A stretch of 64,000 nt of DNA from Halobellus salinus (GCF_014646875.1 NZ_BMOC01000017.1:1-64000); one strand, 5' to 3'; shown: positions 33,793-43,658, counted from the stretch's first letter. Notes: generated from the sequence alone by a model not told the origin. Program-made: numbers and translations.

Positions 33793-36516
33793 TCATTGTT
33801 TGTCGGTGTAGAGGTGACACGAAACCGGGTGGTCGTCGTCTGACAGCGACGGACGGTCACACTCACACACACTCTCGAAGGTCTCACGCAGTACCCCACG
33901 CGCGTCGTCCCACCGCTTCTGCGCGACGAGATCGAACGACCGGGCAACGGCGTCCCGGGCCTCGCCGGTGAGCGGGCCGTCGAAGAACTGCTCGAACAGC
34001 GCGGCGTGGTCCCCGCCGTCGGCGACGGCCCGCGTCGCATCGACCGCTGCCTCGGCGTCCGCCGCGATCGCGTTGAGATCGACGTCGCCGGCCTCGACGC
34101 GCTGCCGGTAGAACATCACCTCCCGGTACCGCTCCTGGTCGATGTCCAAGTCTGCCGGCGGGATCACCGATGGACACCGGGTCCGGAACCGACACCCCGA
34201 CGGCGGATCGATCGGGGAGGGCACGTCGCCTTTCAGAATCGTGCGATCGCCCGTCGACGCGAGTGGGTCAGGGTCCGGGATCGCCGAGAGCAACGCCCTC
34301 GTGTAGGGGTGTTTGGGGTCGTCGAACAGGGTCTCGGTCTCGGCGACCTCCGCGATCTCCCCCAGGTACATCACCGCAACCCGGTCGGAGATGTGCCGGA
34401 CCACGCTCAGGTCGTGGGCGATGAACAGGTAGGTCAGCCCGAATTCCTCCTGAAGATCCTCGAGCAGGTTGATTATCTGTGCCTGTACCGAGACGTCGAG
34501 CGCCGACACCGGCTCGTCGGCGACGATGAAGTCGGGGTCGACCGCGAGCGCTCGCGCGATCCCGACCCGCTGGCGCTGGCCGCCCGAGAGCTCGTGGGGG
34601 TAGCGGTCGTACTGGCCGCGTTCGAGCCCGACGGACTCCATCAGCTCGAACACCCGCTGCCGGCGGCCGCCCTTCGCCAGACCGTGGATCTTCAGCGGCT
34701 CCATAATGGTCTGGCCAGCGGTCATCCGGGGGTCGAGACTCGACATCGGGTCCTGGAACACCATCTGCACGTCCTTCCGCCGCTCCCGCAACTCCGACTT
34801 CGAGAGGCCGCCGAGGTCCTCGCCAGCGAAAACCACCCGGCCGTCGGTCGGCGGGTCCAAGTGGAGGATGGCCCGACCGGCGGTCGACTTCCCACACCCC
34901 GACTCACCCACTAGCCCGAGGGTTTCGCCCTCGTGGACGTCGAGATCGATGCCGTCAACCGCCCGCACGCTGGGGTTGCCGCCGCCGACCACCCTGTCGA
35001 GGACGCCGTCGTCCTGCTCGTAATACTTCCGCATCCCCTCGACCTCGACGAGGGGATCACCGATCTCGGTGTCGGTCGCGGCGGCGACGCCGTCGGTCCC
35101 GTAGGCGGTCTTGTCGAACGACTCGTGGATACATTTCGAGCGGTGGTCGGCGTCAGCGGGGCCGTGCTGGAGTTCGGGGATCTCCCCCTCCCGACACTCC
35201 GCTTCCGCCCACGGACACCGCGGCGCGAAGTGACACCCGTCGGGCATGTCGATCAGGTCGGGGACGTTCCCCTCGATCGGGGTGAGCCGCTCTTTCTCCT
35301 CGGTCGGCACCGACTCGAGTAGGGTGTACGTGTACGGGTGCGAGGGGTTGTGAAAGATCTCCTCGACCGGCCCCTCCTCGACGATCTCGCCGGCGTACAT
35401 CACCGCCACCCGGTCGCAGGTTTCGGCGACGACACCCAGATCGTGGGTGATCATGAGTACCGACATCCCCAGATCCGACTGGAGGTCGTCGATCAGATCC
35501 AGGATCTGCGCCTGTATGGTGACGTCGAGGGCGGTGGTGGGCTCGTCGGCGATGAGGAGGCTGGGCTGACACGCCAGCGCGATCGCGATCAGCACCCGCT
35601 GGCGCATCCCGCCGGAGAACTCGTGGGGGTAGTCGTCCAACCTGGCTTGTGCCTCCGGGATACCGACCTCCCGAAGCATCTCTACGACCTCGGCCATCAC
35701 CTCCTCGTCACCGCTCCGGCCGCCGATCTTCGGCAAGATCTCTCGGATCCCGTTGCGCCAGTTGTCGGACTTCTGTCCGCCGTGTCGGTGGAGCCGCAGG
35801 GATTCGGCGATCTGCTCGCCGACGGTCACCGCGGGGTTCAGCGAGGTCATAGGATCCTGGAAGATCATCCCCATCTCCCCGCCGCGGATCCGCCGAACCG
35901 CCTCCTCCGGCGCGGCGGTCACGTCGATCACGCCCTCGTCGATCGCCAGAGCTCCCGGGTCGGCGCCGTCGTTGAGCCGGGCGCGGGCGCTGTCGTCGAC
36001 GTACACGAAGCCGTCGGTGGCGTCGTCGACGGCCGACGCGAGCGACACCCCGACGGCTTCGGGGTCGGTGCGGCCGTCCAGGTCGTCGGCCGACGCCCGG
36101 AGCGCCGACCCGAGTCCCGCCGGATCCGCGCGGTTGTCGAGGTCATCTGCGATCCCGCGGAGCTCGCGGGGGGCGTCCCGAACGCCCTCGCGGGCCCGGA
36201 GGTCGTCTGCGATGGCGTACACCGCATCGATCAGCTCGAACGGATACGCCACGAGACCGCGGTCGAACTCGTCGAGCAGCCGGCCTGCCAGGCCGGCGCT
36301 GCGGAACGTAACCCGGCCGTCGACGATCTCGCCGGGGTCGTCGATCAGGTCCATGGCGGAGAGGGCCGTGACGCTCTTGCCGGAGCCAGACTCCCCGACG
36401 AGACCGACTGTTTCGCCCGGTTCGATGTCGAGGTCGATGCCGTCGACAGCCCTGACGGCACCCCGCTCGGTCCTGAACTGCGTTCGGAGATTCGAGAGTG
36501 AGAGGAGGTCGGTCAC
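33793..36516 (-). CDS. dppDF: Fused peptide ABC transporter ATPase (DppD-DppF) with N-domain insertion
   Basis: One 907-residue chain holds both nucleotide-binding domains. Domain 1: Walker A GESGSGKS (41-48), Q-loop [10 protein letters not shown] (Q220), signature [10 protein letters not shown], Walker [13 protein letters not shown]. Domain 2, from about residue 490: [29 protein letters not shown]. Each is followed by a Cys-rich OppD/F tail ([14 protein letters not shown] and CRFRTRCPS). Between residues about 73 and 200 domain 1 has an acidic helical insertion of about 130 residues, absent from standard OppD. The last 110 residues form another acidic helical tail. An AT run ctattttt lies 25-33 bp upstream. 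Confidence 0.93.
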   Translation of the reverse strand: MTDLLSLSNLRTQFRTERGAVRAVDGIDLDIEPGETVGLVGESGSGKSVTALSAMDLIDDPGEIVDGRVTFRSAGLAGRLLDEFDRGLVAYPFELIDAVYAIADDLRAREGVRDAPRELRGIADDLDNRADPAGLGSALRASADDLDGRTDPEAVGVSLASAVDDATDGFVYVDDSARARLNDGADPGALAIDEGVIDVTAAPEEAVRRIRGGEMGMIFQDPMTSLNPAVTVGEQIAESLRLHRHGGQKSDNWRNGIREILPKIGGRSGDEEVMAEVVEMLREVGIPEAQARLDDYPHEFSGGMRQRVLIAIALACQPSLLIADEPTTALDVTIQAQILDLIDDLQSDLGMSVLMITHDLGVVAETCDRVAVMYAGEIVEEGPVEEIFHNPSHPYTYTLLESVPTEEKERLTPIEGNVPDLIDMPDGCHFAPRCPWAEAECREGEIPELQHGPADADHRSKCIHESFDKTAYGTDGVAAATDTEIGDPLVEVEGMRKYYEQDDGVLDRVVGGGNPSVRAVDGIDLDVHEGETLGLVGESGCGKSTAGRAILHLDPPTDGRVVFAGEDLGGLSKSELRERRKDVQMVFQDPMSSLDPRMTAGQTIMEPLKIHGLAKGGRRQRVFELMESVGLERGQYDRYPHELSGGQRQRVGIARALAVDPDFIVADEPVSALDVSVQAQIINLLEDLQEEFGLTYLFIAHDLSVVRHISDRVAVMYLGEIAEVAETETLFDDPKHPYTRALLSAIPDPDPLASTGDRTILKGDVPSPIDPPSGCRFRTRCPSVIPPADLDIDQERYREVMFYRQRVEAGDVDLNAIAADAEAAVDATRAVADGGDHAALFEQFFDGPLTGEARDAVARSFDLVAQKRWDDARGVLRETFESVCECDRPSLSDDDHPVSCHLYTDKQ

Positions 36517-36886
36517 TGGTTGGCGTTGTCGGTGGAACAGAAAAATAGCTTGTGGACCACCGGGGGCGTTTCACCGTTCGGTAGCGCGGAGACCCCGTCC
36601 TCAGCGAGCGAAGCGAGCAGGCCGGGAGGAAGCGCGTTCGCACAGGTTCACGCGGTACTGTTCAGATAAGACCGAAAGCGGGGAGAGAGTCTCGGAGATG
36701 GCCTCGAAAGCCCCCGCGGTCTCGGCTCCCGCGACCCGCTGTCGCTGTCGCTCGAAACACGCTCGCGTCTTTCGTGATCACGCATCGCTTGTCTGAACAC
36801 TGCCGTTCTCACCAGTCCCATCCCGAGTGAACAGCACCGTTGGGGGAGTCGCAGGGCATTTGCCGCTCCGCCGCGAACCCGTAGCG
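36517..36886. other. Intergenic region between dppDF and a phosphatase gene
   Basis: This 370-bp region separates divergent genes. Near the left side ctattttt (reverse strand, about 36541-36549) is the likely TATA box of dppDF. At 36605-36620 there is an agcgagcgaagcgagc motif of a type common in haloarchaeal spacers. I see no RNA gene, no coding frame with haloarchaeal codon bias and no long repeat in the rest. Confidence 0.5.
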
Positions 36887-37561
36887 ATGACCGCCGACAC
36901 CCCGCCGCTCGCGCTCGACATTGACGGCACACTCACCGACGGCTCCGGACGCCTCGACCCCCGGACGTTCGAGTACCTCCCGGAGTGGGATGCGCCGGTG
37001 GTGCTCGCTACCGGAAAGGCGTTCCCGTACCCGGTGAGCCTGTGTCACTACTTCGGGATCGACCCGACCGTGATTGCAGAGAACGGCGGCGTCGTCCTAG
37101 CCGACGGGGAAGTCTCCTACCAAGGCGACCCGGAACGTGCCGCCGACGCGGTGGCCGCCTTCGAAGAGCGGGGTGGCGACCTGGAGTGGCCGACGTTCGA
37201 TGCGATCAACGAGTGGCGGGAGACCGAGATCGCCGCAAACGTGTCCGCCGACGAGGAGCTGTTTCGGTCGGTCGCCGCGGAGTACGGGTTGGAAGTGTTC
37301 GACACCGGCTACGCTTACCATATCAAGACCCCCGGCGTCGAGAAGGGGGTCGGCCTCCGCGCGGTCGCAGACACCTTGGATACCGATCCAACGGAGTTCG
37401 TCACCGTCGGCGACAGCGTCAACGACGTGTCGATGTTCGAGGTCGCGGGGCGGTCGTTCGCGGTCGAAAACGCCGACGACGCCGCCAAGGCGGCGGCCGA
37501 GACGGTCGTGGAGGGGTCGTACTTCGACGGGACGGCGTCGGTGCTCGACTCGCTGCGGTGA
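36887..37561 (+). CDS. Archaeal phosphoglycolate phosphatase-type HAD hydrolase
   Basis: This 224-residue HAD-superfamily (Cof/TA0175 type) phosphatase has motif I LALDIDGTLTDGSG, with the nucleophile and acid Asp pair, motif III lysine in GVEKGVGLRAVADTL and motif IV VGDSVNDVSMFEVAG. ENGGVVLADGE is a typical cap-region motif. Archaeal members hydrolyse phosphoglycolate; sucrose- or mannosyl-phosphate activity is an alternative. The ATG at 36887 starts at the conserved strand. Confidence 0.88.
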   Translation: MTADTPPLALDIDGTLTDGSGRLDPRTFEYLPEWDAPVVLATGKAFPYPVSLCHYFGIDPTVIAENGGVVLADGEVSYQGDPERAADAVAAFEERGGDLEWPTFDAINEWRETEIAANVSADEELFRSVAAEYGLEVFDTGYAYHIKTPGVEKGVGLRAVADTLDTDPTEFVTVGDSVNDVSMFEVAGRSFAVENADDAAKAAAETVVEGSYFDGTASVLDSLR

Positions 37562-37826
37562 CCCACGATCCAGGGAGTGACTCAACAGGACCCGGCGCTT
37601 CCGGACGGGCGGGGCCGTTGCTGACCTGATCTGTGACCGCATCGGCCGTGCGGCGTCCTGCGCGACTATCGGCCGAGGGTTGTCCAGAACCGACGATCCG
37701 GTCCGGCGCGACCACGCGGTCGCGTCGGCCGGCGGACGGGGGACCGACACCGACACCGACACGGTCGAACCCGTGTCGGGTTGGCGCTGCTGTCCCACGC
37801 CGACGCCTGTATGCGTCGCGGAGACG

Positions 37827-38030
37827 CTACCCCTCGACGGCGTCGCGACGCCCGGCGAACGGCGCGAACGACCCGTTGATGTCCCACTCGTGGATACAGT
37901 GAAGGCTGCCGACCCGCGGGCCGTCGTCCCCCGACGCCACACGCCACGCGCCCGAATCCTCGTCCCAGACTTCGGTGCGGTCGCACAGCTCACACGACCG
38001 TTTGTTCGGGGTTCGGAGTGTCCGTGTCAT
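37827..38030 (-). CDS. HEWD family small protein
   Basis: This 67-residue haloarchaeal protein contains the eponymous HEWD tetrapeptide in SLHCIHEWDINGSFAPF. A CxxC pair (CELCDRTEVWD) near residue 13 together with the later Cys and His suggests a zinc site. The function is unknown. It is divergent from the methyltransferase gene, with a 10-bp inverted repeat in the shared spacer. Confidence 0.85.
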   Translation of the reverse strand: MTRTLRTPNKRSCELCDRTEVWDEDSGAWRVASGDDGPRVGSLHCIHEWDINGSFAPFAGRRDAVEG

Positions 38031-38059
38031 ACCCGACCTCGGGGGTGGAGCGTGTTAAT

Positions 38060-38106
38060 CCTAACTCCACCGGCGAAGTGTTTTAGCCGTCCCCGTTGGA
38101 GTTAGG
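38060..38106. promoter_or_regulatory. 10-bp perfect inverted repeat around methyltransferase promoter
   Basis: CCTAACTCCA (38060-38069) and TGGAGTTAGG (38097-38106) are exact reverse complements 27 bp apart. The TATA-like gttttag of the downstream gene lies between them, and the second arm ends two bases before the ATG at 38109. This could be a paired operator for a dimeric regulator, or an mRNA hairpin if transcription starts upstream. Confidence 0.55.
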
Positions 38107-38108
38107 GT

Positions 38109-38663
38109 ATGGGGTTTCACACGTTCTCGATCGACCGCGCCGACGACCTCGAGAGTCCGGACCGCTACCGGTACGGGTCCAGGGAGGAGCTGTTGGGCGC
38201 GCTCGATCCCGGCGCCGGCGACGTGGTCGCGGACATCGGCAGCGGAACGGGCTTTTACACCGACGAGATCGCGCCGCACGTCGGCCGGATGTACGCGGTC
38301 GACGTCCAACCGGAGATGCACGACCGCTATCGCGAGAACGGGCCGTCGAACAACGTCGAGTTCGTGACCGCGGAGGCGTCGTCGCTCCCGTTCGACGACG
38401 ACGAACTCGACGCCGCGGTGTCGACTATGACCTACCACGAGTTCGCCACCGACGCCGCGCTCGCGGAGCTCGCACGGGTGATCCGCCCCGGCGGGCGGGT
38501 TGTCACGCTGGATTGGTCGGGGAAGGGACCCGGGGTCGACGGCCCGCCGGTTGGCGAGCGGTTCGGGCTCGGTGACGCCGTCGACGCGTTCGAGACGGCC
38601 GGGTTTCGGACCGTCGACGCGGCGACCCGCGTCGAGACGTTCCGGCACACGGCTGTGCGGTAG
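38109..38663 (+). CDS. Class I SAM-dependent methyltransferase
   Basis: This 184-residue UbiE/COQ5-like methyltransferase has motif I VVADIGSGTGFYTDEIAPHVG, motif II MYAVDVQPEMHDRY, SSLPFDDDELDAAVSTMTYHEF (motif for the catalytic face) and ARVIRPGGRVVTLDW. It is compact, with little room for a substrate-binding domain, so the substrate cannot be predicted. Confidence 0.88.
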   Translation: MGFHTFSIDRADDLESPDRYRYGSREELLGALDPGAGDVVADIGSGTGFYTDEIAPHVGRMYAVDVQPEMHDRYRENGPSNNVEFVTAEASSLPFDDDELDAAVSTMTYHEFATDAALAELARVIRPGGRVVTLDWSGKGPGVDGPPVGERFGLGDAVDAFETAGFRTVDAATRVETFRHTAVR

Positions 38664-38769
38664 CGGGCGAACACACACGTACGTCGAATCCGTCCTGCAA
38701 TCGACTACAACATGTAGCATTATCTCTCGATAGGGTAACAATTATCACGACCTGCCCCCTGTACAGGGT

Positions 38770-38919
38770 ATGACATTGTACAACGGCGAAGTCGACCCGT
38801 ACCAGCCCGAAGAGGGCTACTACGAGTGTCTGGAGTGTGGAGCCCGCGGAGAAAGCGACGGCGAGTGTGAGGGTTGCGGCAGCGACGCGCTCGTGAACAT
38901 CGCGGTCCCACGGGAGTAA
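38770..38919 (+). CDS. Rubrerythrin-like zinc-ribbon small protein (DUF7129-like)
   Basis: This 49-residue protein begins MTLYNGEVDPYQPEEGYYEC. Four cysteines in CLECGARGESDGECEGCG (CxxC and CxxC spacing) form a rubredoxin-like metal site, and it ends NIAVPRE. Such mini-proteins are common in haloarchaea and are named rubrerythrin-like. The start ATG follows gtacagggt after an AT-rich stretch (attatctctc) about 45 bp upstream. Role unknown. Confidence 0.85.
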   Translation: MTLYNGEVDPYQPEEGYYECLECGARGESDGECEGCGSDALVNIAVPRE

Positions 38920-38980
38920 CCACCCGCCGTCCACACACGCTGCCGTCCGGCCCCCTCCGCGCGTTCGCGCCGACGGCCAG

Positions 38981-40009
38981 TCAGCGCTCGCCGTCGATAT
39001 CGGCGAGACCGGTGTAGCGCTCAAGTAGCAGTACGAGGACTGCACCGACCACCGCGGCGGCCGCGAACGTCGCGACCGCGGTCGGGGTCCAGGATCGCCC
39101 GAGTGCGACCAGCCGACCGGTCGTGCGAGCGACTGGCGCGCGGAGCGCCCCCGCGATCAACGCTACGAGGAACGCAAGCGTCGTTGCGCGGTCGCGGTCG
39201 AGCGCCCGCCTGACGGCGTGGGCTACGGAGAACAACCCGACGAACGCGCCGGCGACGAACGCGATGACCACGGCCCCGTTTTCCGCGACCGGCTCGACGG
39301 GGCCGCCGACTACGACCCCGAGCAGGCCGTCGACGAACGCCGACAGCGTCCCCGTCAGGTAGGTGTACTGCCCGAGGATGATGAGGAGCAGCGACCCCGA
39401 GATCCCGGGGAGGATCATGGCGCTGACTGCGATCGCGCCCGCCAGGACCGTCACGGGGAGGCTCTGTCCCAGCGCCGCGGCGGCCTCCCCGGAAACCACG
39501 AACGCGAGCGAGAATCCGACGACGACAGCGGCCACGCGCCGGGGGGTACTGAGGCTGACCTCCGAGAGCAACACCCACGCCGAGGCCGCGATGAGGCCGA
39601 AAAAGAACCCGAACGTGACTACCGGCGCGTTCTGGATGCCGACGTGGACCACCCGAGTCACCGTCAGGATCGCGGTGAATACGCCGGCGACCAAGACGAG
39701 GAGGAACCTGGCGTCGATCGCCCGCAGCGCGTCGGCGGCGTCGCCCCGACGGTCCGGGAAGACACCGACCGCAACGGTGTAGAGCCGGGCGGGTGAGACC
39801 GCTGTGATCGCGGCGATCAGCCGCTCGTAGATCCCGGTGATCAGGGCGATCGTCCCCCCGGAGACGCCGGGGACGGCGTCGGCAGCGCCCATGGACAGGC
39901 CCTTCAGATAGACGACGACCCACGCGGTGTCCGCGGCGCCACCCGCGACTCCGGTGGCCCGTTCCGGGTGGTCGTCGTCGCCGCCCGGCCGGTCGCGCTC
40001 GTTCGACAT
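38981..40009 (-). CDS. DUF368 membrane protein (PopT-type polyprenyl-phosphate translocase)
   Basis: This 342-residue polytopic membrane protein has the family motif GLSMGAADAVPGVSGGTIALITGIYERLI near the N-terminus and its internal repeat AMILPGISGSLLLIILGQYTYL. DUF368 proteins (PopT) have been shown in bacteria to recycle undecaprenyl phosphate across the membrane. In an archaeon the substrate is probably dolichyl phosphate used for glycoprotein assembly. About 25 acidic residues precede the first helix. The adjacent aglM-type gene fits a glycosylation context. Confidence 0.9.
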   Translation of the reverse strand: MSNERDRPGGDDDHPERATGVAGGAADTAWVVVYLKGLSMGAADAVPGVSGGTIALITGIYERLIAAITAVSPARLYTVAVGVFPDRRGDAADALRAIDARFLLVLVAGVFTAILTVTRVVHVGIQNAPVVTFGFFFGLIAASAWVLLSEVSLSTPRRVAAVVVGFSLAFVVSGEAAAALGQSLPVTVLAGAIAVSAMILPGISGSLLLIILGQYTYLTGTLSAFVDGLLGVVVGGPVEPVAENGAVVIAFVAGAFVGLFSVAHAVRRALDRDRATTLAFLVALIAGALRAPVARTTGRLVALGRSWTPTAVATFAAAAVVGAVLVLLLERYTGLADIDGER

Positions 40010-40103
40010 ACCCACCCGTTCGGGAGCCTCCTACTCCGGGCTTTCGTTTTTACCGGCCAGCCGGACGCGAACGTTGAAACCCACGGCCGGCGTTCGGCCG
40101 GGT

Positions 40104-41396
40104 ATGCGCATCAGCATCGTCGGCAGCGGCTATGTCGGAACGACGATCGCGGCGTGTTTCGCCGACGTCGGCCACGACGTAGTCAACATCGACATCGACG
40201 AGGGGATCGTCGCGTCGCTCAACGACGGCCAGTCGCCGATCCACGAGCCCGGGTTAGACGAGTTGGTCGCCGAACACGCCGGAGAGGGGCTCCGTGCCAC
40301 GACCGACTACGCCGCGGTGACCGACACCGAGGTGACGTTTCTGGCGCTTCCGACCCCCGCAGAGGACGGTGGCCACATCGACCTCTCGGTCACGAAGTCC
40401 GGTGCACGGTCGCTCGGGGCGGCGCTCGGCGAGTCCGACACCGACCACGTCGTAGTGACAAAGAGCACGGTCGTTCCCACCACCACCGAGGGGACTATCG
40501 CACCGATCGTCGCCGAGGAGTCGGGGATGAGTGTCGGCGACGACCTCCACGTCGGGATGAACCCCGAGTTCCTCCGGGAGGGAAGCGCCGTCTCCGACTT
40601 CCTCGGCCCCGACAAGGTGGTCCTCGGCGCCGAGACCGACCGCGCGCGGGAGGCGCTTCGGGGCGTGTTCGACCCGCTGGTCGAGCGGGCGTCGGACCCG
40701 CCGGTGATTGAGACCGGGATCGCGGAGGCGGAGATGATCAAATACGCCAACAACGGCTTTCTGGCGGCGAAGATCTCGCTAGCCAACGATATCGCGAACG
40801 TCTGTCGGGAGTACGACGTCGACTCCGAGGCGGTGCTCTCGGCGATCGGCCTCGATCACCGCATCGAGTCGGAGTTTCTCGGTGCAGGCGTCGGGTGGGG
40901 CGGGAGCTGTTTCCCAAAAGACGTCGCCGCGATCATCGCGGCCGCCCGCGGTGTGGGATACGAACCCATGATGCTCGAAGCCGCCGTTGAAGTCAACGAC
41001 CGCCAACCCGTCCGGCTGCTGGATCGGCTCCGCGAGTACGTGGATCCAGCGGGCGCACGCGTCGCGGTGCTCGGCCTCGCGTTCAAGCCCGGCACTGACG
41101 ACATCCGGAACTCACGGGCGATCCCGCTGGTCGAAGCGCTGTCCGAGGCGGGATCGGACATTGTCGGCTACGACCCGGTCGCGACCGACAACTTCCACGG
41201 GCGGTACCCCGACATCGACTACGCCGACTCCGCGGCTGCGGCGCTGGACGGCGCCGACGCCGCCTTGGTGGTCACCGACTGGCCGGAGTTCGCCGACCTC
41301 AACGGGGAGTTCGACGCGATGGCGACCCCGGTGGTCGTTGACGGCCGCCGGATCGTCACCCGTCGCGAGGGGATCGTCTACGAGTCGCTGGTGTGA
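40104..41396 (+). CDS. aglM: UDP-glucose 6-dehydrogenase (AglM-like)
   Basis: This 430-residue enzyme oxidises a UDP-sugar to the UDP-uronic acid. NAD motif: MRISIVGSGYVGTTIAACFADVGHDV. The catalytic Cys lies in AGVGWGGSCFPKDVAA, and the catalytic Lys in EMIKYANNGFLAAKISLAN. The C-terminal UDP-binding domain has VLGLAFKPGTDDIRNSRAI. In Haloferax the AglM enzyme supplies glucuronic acid for the S-layer N-glycan. GDP-mannose dehydrogenase is a related alternative. It lies divergent from the popT-type gene with a 94-bp spacer. Confidence 0.9.
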   Translation: MRISIVGSGYVGTTIAACFADVGHDVVNIDIDEGIVASLNDGQSPIHEPGLDELVAEHAGEGLRATTDYAAVTDTEVTFLALPTPAEDGGHIDLSVTKSGARSLGAALGESDTDHVVVTKSTVVPTTTEGTIAPIVAEESGMSVGDDLHVGMNPEFLREGSAVSDFLGPDKVVLGAETDRAREALRGVFDPLVERASDPPVIETGIAEAEMIKYANNGFLAAKISLANDIANVCREYDVDSEAVLSAIGLDHRIESEFLGAGVGWGGSCFPKDVAAIIAAARGVGYEPMMLEAAVEVNDRQPVRLLDRLREYVDPAGARVAVLGLAFKPGTDDIRNSRAIPLVEALSEAGSDIVGYDPVATDNFHGRYPDIDYADSAAAALDGADAALVVTDWPEFADLNGEFDAMATPVVVDGRRIVTRREGIVYESLV

Positions 41397-41435
41397 AACA
41401 ACCACACACCCTCAAGTAGGTGTGACAATGTATCG

Positions 41436-41546
41436 AGCTTCACCATCGACGTGGACGCAGCCCCCGAACAGCGACTGGAGAACCACCCGGCCGTCGATCG
41501 GGTGAAGCCGCCCGACGCGCCCCCGCGGCTACATATCGGTCAGTAG
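41436..41546 (+). pseudogene. Possible gene remnant
   Basis: A 36-codon frame reading SFTIDVDAAPEQRLENHPAV then DRVKPPDAPPRLHIGQ ends in TAG. It has haloarchaeal GC3 bias but no start codon except an internal GTG. It looks like the C-terminal end of a lost gene and has no visible promoter. A short functional peptide from the GTG at 41451 cannot be excluded. Confidence 0.25.
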
Positions 41547-41570
41547 TCGACATCACCGCTCCGGAGGGGT

Positions 41571-41578
41571 ATTATAAT
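41571..41578 (+). promoter_or_regulatory. TATA box of the DUF7260-like gene
   Basis: attataat lies about 33-40 bp before the ATG at 41611 and only 9-16 bp before the ATG at 41587. This favours 41611 as the start, with a short leader. Confidence 0.5.
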
Positions 41579-41610
41579 CGTTTACGATGGGTTGCCGTCG
41601 AGTGCTGCGT

Positions 41611-42390
41611 ATGACCGCGACGGCCGTTCGGACCACAACGGATTCGCGATCGGTACCCGGCGATCTCCGTGCGTGTCTCAACGCTGAACAGCGCGCAGTC
41701 GCCGCGGAAGCCGAGGCCTTCGACGCGTTCGTGGACCGGATCCGGGAGATCGAAGCGGAACCACCCGTTCCGAGCGGTGTCCGGGGAATCGCCCACCGGA
41801 GCGGTGGGTCCGGGCTCCGCCGGGTCGAAACGGCCTATGCGGAGACCGTGATGAGCGTGTCACACTACGACACTGACTACGGCGACACCTACCGGGAGAG
41901 CGTCGTCACGGAGTTCGGTCCGGAAGTCGGCGTCGCGCTGGCAGACGGGCGGCGGTTCCAACCGCACCTCAAGCGGGCCGTCATCGGGACCGCAAACTCC
42001 TGTCGGGCGGACCGGGAGTCGTTTCTGGAGACGCTCGAAATCGAGTCCGAGTCGCTCTCGGCGGTCGAGGATGCACTCCGCGGCATCGAGCAGGAACTGC
42101 GGGAGTTCGAGTCTGGGTCGGCCTCAACCCGCGGGTACGGCGCGCTCGAAGCGGAGTGGCGTCGACTCGGTGTGATCGCCGAGGAGCTAACCCGGGTGTC
42201 GACCACCCGCCAACGGGCGATCATTCGGCAGCGACGCGAGTTCGTTATGCCGTCGGAGGCCCCGGACACCCCGACGTACCTCTACGACGAGTTCGACGAC
42301 GACTACCCGGTGCTGTCGGTTTGCGTGCGGCTCCACACGCGCGTTCAGCGGTGCAAATCGGACCGGGAGCGCGAGCTCGCCGGGGTGTGA
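41611..42390 (+). CDS. Haloarchaeal conserved protein (DUF7260-like), helical
   Basis: This 259-residue protein is mainly helical. Long amphipathic stretches (ACLNAEQRAVAAEAEAFDAFVDRIREIE and FLETLEIESESLSAVEDALRGIEQELREFES) suggest coiled coils, and ERRQ-like repeats continue to the C-terminus, which ends with two cysteines (VCVRLHTRVQRC). No signal peptide or membrane segment is visible. Function unknown; the DUF label is from memory. The start is placed by the TATA box. Confidence 0.75.
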   Translation: MTATAVRTTTDSRSVPGDLRACLNAEQRAVAAEAEAFDAFVDRIREIEAEPPVPSGVRGIAHRSGGSGLRRVETAYAETVMSVSHYDTDYGDTYRESVVTEFGPEVGVALADGRRFQPHLKRAVIGTANSCRADRESFLETLEIESESLSAVEDALRGIEQELREFESGSASTRGYGALEAEWRRLGVIAEELTRVSTTRQRAIIRQRREFVMPSEAPDTPTYLYDEFDDDYPVLSVCVRLHTRVQRCKSDRERELAGV

Positions 42391-42479
42391 CGCCGTTTCG
42401 TGAGCGCGTGTCGACTGTCCGCTCAGCCCCCGGAGCCGCGGACGGAAACGTACTTCCCGCCGTCGGCCGTCTCGTCGGT

Positions 42480-43658
42480 ATGCTCTCCGTTGCGCTCGCC
42501 GGAAAACCCAACGCGGGCAAGTCTACCTTCTACACGGCGGCGACCATGGCCGACGTCGACGTGGGGAACTACCCGTTCACCACAATCGACCCGAACCGCG
42601 GCGTGACCCACGCCCGGACGCGGTGTCCGTGTCTCGACCGCGAGACGCGGTGCGGCAACTGCGAGGCCGGGATCCGGTACGTTCCGGTCGAACTCCTAGA
42701 CGTCGCCGGGTTGGTCCCCGGCGCCCACGAGGGGCGAGGGCTGGGCAACCAGTTCCTCGACGCGCTGACCGACGCCGACGCCATCCTGTCTGTGGTTGAT
42801 GCCGCCGGGGAGACGAACGCCGAGGGCGAACCGACTGAGGTTGGCGCCTTCGACCCGCTCGAGGAAGCTGACTTCGTGGAGGCCGAACTCGAACAGTGGC
42901 TCGCAGGGATCATCGCGGACAACTGGGAGACCGTTGTGAGAAAGTCCCGATCCCCCGATTTCGACATCGACGACGCGCTCACCGAGATGCTGACCGGGTT
43001 CGGCGCCACCGTCTACGACGTTGCGGCGTCGCTGCGGGTGGTCGAGTACCCTCAAGATCCCCAGCAGTGGACCGACGACGACCGCGAGCGACTGGCGCGT
43101 GACGTCCGCGAACGCACCAAACCAATCGTGTTGGTCGCCAACAAGGCCGACATCGCGCCGGACGGGAACGTCGACCGGCTGCGCGAGGGGACAACGGTCC
43201 CGGTCGCCGCAGCGACCGCCGACGGCGAACTCGCGCTGCGGACGGCCGTCGACGCCGGCGTTGTCGAGTACCACCCGGGCGACGCCGACTTCGACGTGGC
43301 GGGTGAGGTCTCCGACGCCCAGCGCGACGGGCTCGAAACCATCCGCGATGTGATGGCCGAACACGACGGGACGGGCGTCCAGACGGCCATCAACACCGCC
43401 GTCTACGACACCCTGGATAGGATCACCGTCTACCCGGTCGAAAACGAGACCCGGTGGACCGACGGCAGCGGCGAGACCCTCCCCGACGCCGTCCTCCTCC
43501 CGCGGGGGTCGACGCCGAAGGACCTCGCCTACGCTGTCCACTCCGACATCGGCGACGGCTACCTCCACGCGGTCGACGCGCGATCGGACCGCCGGATCGG
43601 CGAAGACCACGAACTCGAGGAGGGCGACGTGGTGAAGGTCGTGAGCACCGCGAACTGA
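42480..43658 (+). CDS. YchF/Obg-type GTPase with TGS domain
   Basis: This is a 392-residue P-loop NTPase of the archaeal YchF-like branch. G1 is LSVALAGKPNAGKSTFYTAATMADV, G3 LLDVAGLVPGAHEGRGLGNQFLD and G4 VLVANKADIAP. A cysteine cluster (RTRCPCLDRETRCGNCEAG) before G3 is typical of the archaeal group. The C-terminal TGS domain (LPDAVLLPRGSTPKDLAYAVHSDIGDGY to VVKVVS) suggests ribosome or RNA binding. Nucleotide preference (ATP or GTP) cannot be told from the sequence with certainty. Confidence 0.92.
   Translation: MLSVALAGKPNAGKSTFYTAATMADVDVGNYPFTTIDPNRGVTHARTRCPCLDRETRCGNCEAGIRYVPVELLDVAGLVPGAHEGRGLGNQFLDALTDADAILSVVDAAGETNAEGEPTEVGAFDPLEEADFVEAELEQWLAGIIADNWETVVRKSRSPDFDIDDALTEMLTGFGATVYDVAASLRVVEYPQDPQQWTDDDRERLARDVRERTKPIVLVANKADIAPDGNVDRLREGTTVPVAAATADGELALRTAVDAGVVEYHPGDADFDVAGEVSDAQRDGLETIRDVMAEHDGTGVQTAINTAVYDTLDRITVYPVENETRWTDGSGETLPDAVLLPRGSTPKDLAYAVHSDIGDGYLHAVDARSDRRIGEDHELEEGDVVKVVSTAN

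Noticed and set aside
32031-34040. Extended start of the peptide-binding protein at 34040
   Set aside because: The extra 101 residues overlap dppDF, and the Tat signal and TATA box fix the start at 33737.
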